Source of the DNA: Natrarchaeobaculum sulfurireducens
Lineage (GTDB): Archaea > Halobacteriota > Halobacteria > Halobacteriales > Natrialbaceae
DNA: 64,000 nt
Assembly (NCBI RefSeq): GCF_003430825.1
Contig: NZ_CP024047.1
Span: 930,001 to 994,000, forward strand
Direction: 5' to 3'
Below are positions 61,045 through 64,000 of the stretch, in pieces. How positions within the stretch are numbered: position 1 is the stretch's first letter; each line of letters starts with the position of its first letter. The notes beneath the pieces were generated by a model, which worked only from the letters and a program-made list of their open reading frames with translations, did not search any database and was not told where the DNA came from. The translations under genes were made by a program, and so were the position numbers.

Positions 61045-62223
61045 ATGTCTGCAACACCGCACGTCGTAGTGCTCGGTGGCGGCGCAGGTGGGTTGATGAC
61101 GGCCAACCGGCTCTCCCGGAAACTCGACCACGTCGACGTCACCGTCGTCGACCGAAGCGAGTACCACTACTACCAGCCGTCGTACTACCTCATCCCGTTC
61201 GGGTACAAAGAGCCTGACCAGCAGCGCCGGCCGATCAGGGACCTCCTCCGCGAGGAGATCACGTTCCGCCAGGCGACCGTCGAGGGCGTCGACCCGGACG
61301 ACCGAATCGTTCAGACCGACGACGGCGACGTCGCCTACGACTATCTCGTCGTCGCGCTCGGGAACGCACTTCGTGACGACGCCGTCGACGGCCTGGTCGA
61401 CGCCTGGGAGGGGACCGACTCGGTTTTCCCGTTCTACCACTACGAGGCCGCCCTCGAGTTGGGTGAGGCGCTCGAGGAGTTCGACGGCGGCCGGTTCGTC
61501 GTCTCGGTGCCGGAGACACCGATCAAATGCGGCGGCGCGCCGCTGAAGCTGACGATGCTCGCCGAGGACTACTTCCGGCGACAGGGGATGCGCGACGAGG
61601 TCGACCTCGTCATGACCAAACCGATCGAGGTTCCGTTCGGCACGACACCCCAGAAGGCGCCGTACAACGAGAAGATCGAGGAGATCTGGGCGGACCGTGA
61701 CATCGAATTCGTCCCCGAGTTCACCGTCGCCGAGGTCGACGGCGAGGCGAAGGAGATCCACTCGACGGATGGCCGAACGGTCGAGTACGATATGTACGCA
61801 CCCGTGACGCCACAGTACGGCCGCGAGGCACTGACCGAGCGCTCGCCGCTGACCGGCGATGGCGAGTACGTCACCATCGACGAGGAGACCCTCCAGCACG
61901 ACGCATACGACGAGGTGTTCGCCCTCGGCGACTGTAGCAACCTCCCGACCTCGCGGACGGCGTCTGCGGCCCGCAAACAGACGCACACACTGGTCGACAA
62001 TCTCGCCGCGTTGATCGAGGAGCGCTCGTTCACCGCCTCCTACGACGGCTACACTGCCTGCCCGCTGCTGACCGAGAAGGGGAAGGCGATGATCGCCGAG
62101 TTCGACTACGAGAAACCGATCTCGGCGCCGATCAACAGCAAGATGAACTGGATCATGGACGTCAACGTTATTCCGTCGATGTACTGGAGCACCTGGATGC
62201 GCGGCTACGATCCGGTACCGTGA
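61045..62223 (+). CDS. sqr: Sulfide:quinone oxidoreductase (SQR), copy 2
   Basis: A 392-residue FAD oxidoreductase highly similar to the copy at 47892 across the whole length, including HYYQPSYYLIPFGY and MNWIMDVNVIPSMYW. The sulfide-active Cys are C162 (TPIKCGGAPLKL) and the Cys in YTACPLLTEKGK. The third Cys found at residue 281 of copy 1 is absent (ETLQHD instead of HTCQHD). It lacks an adjacent DUF1641 gene. The close tie to a cysteine-rich HTH regulator and cydA suggests a separate role in sulfide-linked respiration. Confidence 0.92.
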   Translation: MSATPHVVVLGGGAGGLMTANRLSRKLDHVDVTVVDRSEYHYYQPSYYLIPFGYKEPDQQRRPIRDLLREEITFRQATVEGVDPDDRIVQTDDGDVAYDYLVVALGNALRDDAVDGLVDAWEGTDSVFPFYHYEAALELGEALEEFDGGRFVVSVPETPIKCGGAPLKLTMLAEDYFRRQGMRDEVDLVMTKPIEVPFGTTPQKAPYNEKIEEIWADRDIEFVPEFTVAEVDGEAKEIHSTDGRTVEYDMYAPVTPQYGREALTERSPLTGDGEYVTIDEETLQHDAYDEVFALGDCSNLPTSRTASAARKQTHTLVDNLAALIEERSFTASYDGYTACPLLTEKGKAMIAEFDYEKPISAPINSKMNWIMDVNVIPSMYWSTWMRGYDPVP

Positions 62224-62523
62224 GCATCGTCGAGGCGAGCCTCGTCACGACCGAGTGATTGAGGTACGATACGAACCGGAAGGCTCGAGCGTCCGCCCTA
62301 GCCTCGAGAGGATGCATCACGGATGGTCGTCGCAATATTTTCCGCAGTGATCGACGAGTCCGTCGTTCCCCGCCAAAACCACGTCGTTCGACTCCTTTAG
62401 GCGAATCCGGCCCCTCCTTCCGGACGGGATGGCAGCCACCGTACCGTTCGCGACCCAGTCGGGGAATCGCTACAGCCACACGGTCGAACTGCCGACGACG
62501 TCTCGGGGGGCGCAATCGGGCCT
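62224..62523. other. 300-nt gap, nothing recognised
   Basis: A frame crossing this gap (62259 on) overlaps the regulator gene and is Arg/Pro-rich shadow sequence. There is an ACTCCTTTAGGCG element near 62390, but it is too far from the regulator start to be its simple TATA box. Confidence 0.5.
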
Positions 62524-63285
62524 ATGACCCACCAGCGTCGCCTTCGCGAGGTCACGTTCACCCTGGCGTACGAGCGTGGCGTCGATCCGGTCGCGGACGT
62601 CCTCCACGAACATCCGACGCTCCAGGCCTCGAAGATTTCCGTCACGCTCGGGCCGATGTCGGCCGTCCAGCTCGTTCGGCTCACTGGCCCACCAGAAGCC
62701 GCCGATCGGCTCCAGACAGTCCTCGAGGACCGCGAGTTCCGTCCGCGACCGATCGGCATCGAACCCTGTCGAGCCACGAACACGGTGTACCCGCTCGAGT
62801 GTACGCCGCGGCGACGGCTGTGTTGCGTGTACGTCGACGAACTCGACGACTGTCCATCGATCGACTCGGCGATTGCGGCTGCGTCGGGGACGGGGACGAT
62901 CTGTGAGTGTAACGCCCATGCGGGGCGCGAACAGTGGCGCGTACTGTTGCGATCCGACGAGTGCGTCGGCGATCTGTTCGACCTCGTCGAGGAAACCTGC
63001 ACTGCGGGCATCGACGTCGAACTGGGCCACATCGGCGAGGCGACGACGTGGCACGGCGACGACTTCGTCGGCTCGGATCTGACTGGGACACAGCAACAGG
63101 CGATCGCCGAAGCGGCCGCAAGGGGGTACTACGAACGCCCCCGGGAGGTCACGATCGGCGAACTCGCAGCCGAACTCGACGTACCGGAGTCGACGCTTTC
63201 TTACCGGCTCCGCATGGCCGAATCGCAACTCGTCAAACGCTACCTCGAGCGACACGCCGAACTCGAGGACGCACCCCTCGCCTGA
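62524..63285 (+). CDS. Cysteine-rich HTH_10 (bacterio-opsin-activator-like) regulator
   Basis: A 253-residue transcription regulator. The C-terminal HTH_10 domain is at about residues 190-245 (ARGYYERPREVTIGELAAEL, then DVPESTLSYRLRMAESQLVK), typical of Bat/DmsR-type haloarchaeal activators. The N-terminal half has nine Cys (82, 93, 100, 101, 110, 127, 129, 147, 159), including paired CC and CEC, which is exceptional for a haloarchaeal protein of this size. Metal or thiol/sulfide sensing is inferred. The flanking genes are SQR2 and cydA, and it may activate one or both. Confidence 0.85.
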   Translation: MTHQRRLREVTFTLAYERGVDPVADVLHEHPTLQASKISVTLGPMSAVQLVRLTGPPEAADRLQTVLEDREFRPRPIGIEPCRATNTVYPLECTPRRRLCCVYVDELDDCPSIDSAIAAASGTGTICECNAHAGREQWRVLLRSDECVGDLFDLVEETCTAGIDVELGHIGEATTWHGDDFVGSDLTGTQQQAIAEAAARGYYERPREVTIGELAAELDVPESTLSYRLRMAESQLVKRYLERHAELEDAPLA

Positions 63286-63360
63286 GCGGCCGACCCCGAA
63301 CCCGGACGATTCTTCCAGCAGAATAAATTGGCCGTTCGTCCACTACACTCTGGTTTATCA

Positions 63361-63424
63361 ATCGAACTGTATCGCTAAAAGGCGATAAAGGCTCTGGTTC
63401 GATGGTAAAAACTTGGCTATAGCC
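63361..63424. promoter_or_regulatory. Nested inverted repeats and palindrome upstream of cydA
   Basis: ATCGAAC (63361-63367) and GTTCGAT (63397-63403) enclose TATCGC (63370-63375) and GCGATA (63382-63387). GGCTATAGCC, a perfect 10-bp palindrome, follows at 63415-63424. All lie 55-120 nt upstream of the cydA ATG and are probably operator sites. Confidence 0.5.
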
Positions 63425-63432
63425 GAACATGA

Positions 63433-63473
63433 GTTTACCCATCGGTCGTCCCTAACTGTGACTCACTGGTGAG
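63433..63473 (+). promoter_or_regulatory. cydA promoter element and ribosome binding site
   Basis: TTTACC (63433-63438) would start transcripts near 63462, and GGTGAG (63468-63473) is a ribosome site 6 nt before ATG 63480. This supports 63480 over the ATG at 63498. An 8-codon frame (63429-63455) overlaps the box and is probably fortuitous. Confidence 0.45.
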
Positions 63474-63479
63474 CACGAT

Positions 63480-64000
63480 ATGTACGCAAGCCGACTGATG
63501 ACCGACCCAACACTCACGACGGCACTGTTCGAAGTCGGGCCGTGGCTGTCGTTTCTCTCGCCGGAGCTGGCGAGCCGAGCCCAGTTCGGCTGGGCGATCA
63601 CGATTCACATCGTGTTCGCGGCCCTCTCCGTCGGACTCGCACCGTTTCTCGTCTACTTCACCGTCCAGGAGGTTCGGACGGAAAAGGAACGATACGCCCG
63701 ACTCAGAAAGTTCTGGACCAAACTGTTCGCGATCGGGTTCGTCATGGGAACCGTCACCGGCATCCCGATGGGCTTTATGTTCGGGACGAACTTCGCGGCC
63801 TTTTCGGAAACCGCCGGCGAACTGATCGGGGGGCCGCTCTCGTTCGAGGCGAAGATGGCGTTCATGCTCGAGGCCGTCTTCCTCGGCGTGTTACTGTTCG
63901 GTCGTGAGCGGGTGTCCGAGTGGTTCTACGCGCTCTCGTCGGTGATGGTCGCGCTGGGCGCGTGGCTTTCTGCGTTCTGGATCCTCGTCGTCAACTCCTG
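63480..64000 (+). CDS. cydA: Cytochrome bd-type ubiquinol oxidase subunit I (N-terminal part)
   Basis: About 173 residues are visible before the window ends. After MYASRLMTDPT come SRAQFGWAITIHIVFAALSV (with the His expected to ligate heme), TGIPMGFMFGTNFAAFSE and AKMAFMLEAVFLGVLLFGRE, the strongly conserved CydA stretches. The enzyme reduces oxygen with quinol electrons, and bd oxidases are generally resistant to sulfide, which fits SQR nearby. The remaining residues and the cydB gene should lie to the right. Confidence 0.9.
   Translation, partial: MYASRLMTDPTLTTALFEVGPWLSFLSPELASRAQFGWAITIHIVFAALSVGLAPFLVYFTVQEVRTEKERYARLRKFWTKLFAIGFVMGTVTGIPMGFMFGTNFAAFSETAGELIGGPLSFEAKMAFMLEAVFLGVLLFGRERVSEWFYALSSVMVALGAWLSAFWILVVNS

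Noticed and set aside
63429-63455. 8-codon upstream frame before cydA
   Set aside because: It overlaps the likely TATA element and is probably not transcribed; mentioned only with the promoter.
1-64000. tRNA, rRNA, CRISPR array, prophage or integrase
   Set aside because: No GTTCRA-type T-arm with a matching acceptor, no regularly spaced repeats and no phage or recombinase motif were found by eye.
1-64000. Abundance of CTCGAG throughout
   Set aside because: Frequent, but explained by Leu-Glu codon pairs (CTC GAG) in acidic haloarchaeal proteins; not evidence of a specific element.

Overview
The window comes from the chromosome of a haloarchaeon, probably of the Natrialbaceae type. The evidence is a very G+C-rich, acidic coding style with CTCGAG hexamers throughout, archaeal-only proteins (aIF2 beta with a TRAM domain, CobY, UPF0284-type CobT, an RdfA-like rod-determining factor, an HTH_10 regulator), Tat-type lipoprotein signals, and many start codons 25-30 nt downstream of AT-rich TATA-like boxes, as expected for leaderless transcripts. 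No tRNA, rRNA, CRISPR array, transposase or prophage gene was recognised. The assignment rests on recalled family features, since no database search was possible.

Layout. (1) About 0.1-6.2 kb, minus strand: a tightly overlapping operon, HAD phosphatase-cbiB-cobS-cobY-cobT-cobD-cbiZ, for cobinamide salvage and nucleotide-loop assembly of cobalamin. (2) About 6.3-24.3 kb, mostly housekeeping: aIF2 beta, a phosphoribosyltransferase, a methyltransferase, a class V aminotransferase, a YchF-like GTPase, CstA, an ArsA-like ATPase with its small partner, a CobW-type metallochaperone, a PQQ-propeller lipoprotein, a membrane-fused spermidine-synthase-like enzyme, a universal stress protein and a lone E1 alpha. 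This part contains a cluster of short palindromic elements (10.4-11.2 kb) around a small zinc-finger gene and a possible small RNA near 7.3 kb. (3) About 24.3-42.9 kb, carbon catabolism: R2-like oxidase, acyl-CoA dehydrogenase, SDR, thiolase, CoA-transferase, a gamma-carbonic-anhydrase-like protein, two class III aminotransferases, threonine synthase, an SDR-cupin-FAH operon, an Lrp regulator, methylmalonate/malonate semialdehyde dehydrogenase, a LarA-like protein and glycerate kinase. (4) 43.3-45.7 kb: rdfA, an HD phosphohydrolase and a possible microprotein. (5) 45.65-46.6 kb: a gene-poor, A+T-richer stretch. (6) 46.6-64 kb: a sulfide-handling and stress region.

How region 6 may work together. 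A winged-helix/double-rhodanese fusion (possible sulfur-responsive regulator) is followed by sulfide:quinone oxidoreductase with a repeat-containing DUF1641 protein, a 1-Cys peroxiredoxin and a thioredoxin-reductase-like enzyme. Next comes an operon of a rhodanese/persulfide-dioxygenase fusion, a 47-residue membrane protein, a TauE/SafE exporter and a cation/proton antiporter. Then follow an APC transporter fused to stress domains, a tandem universal stress protein, a second SQR, a cysteine-rich HTH_10 regulator and the start of cydA (cytochrome bd, generally sulfide-tolerant). The route inferred is sulfide to quinone-linked persulfide/polysulfide, then sulfite, then export. A/T-rich AATAATT sequences lie upstream of SQR1, the peroxiredoxin and the rhodanese-dioxygenase; these and the HTH-rhodanese protein are the best candidates here for an undescribed regulatory system.
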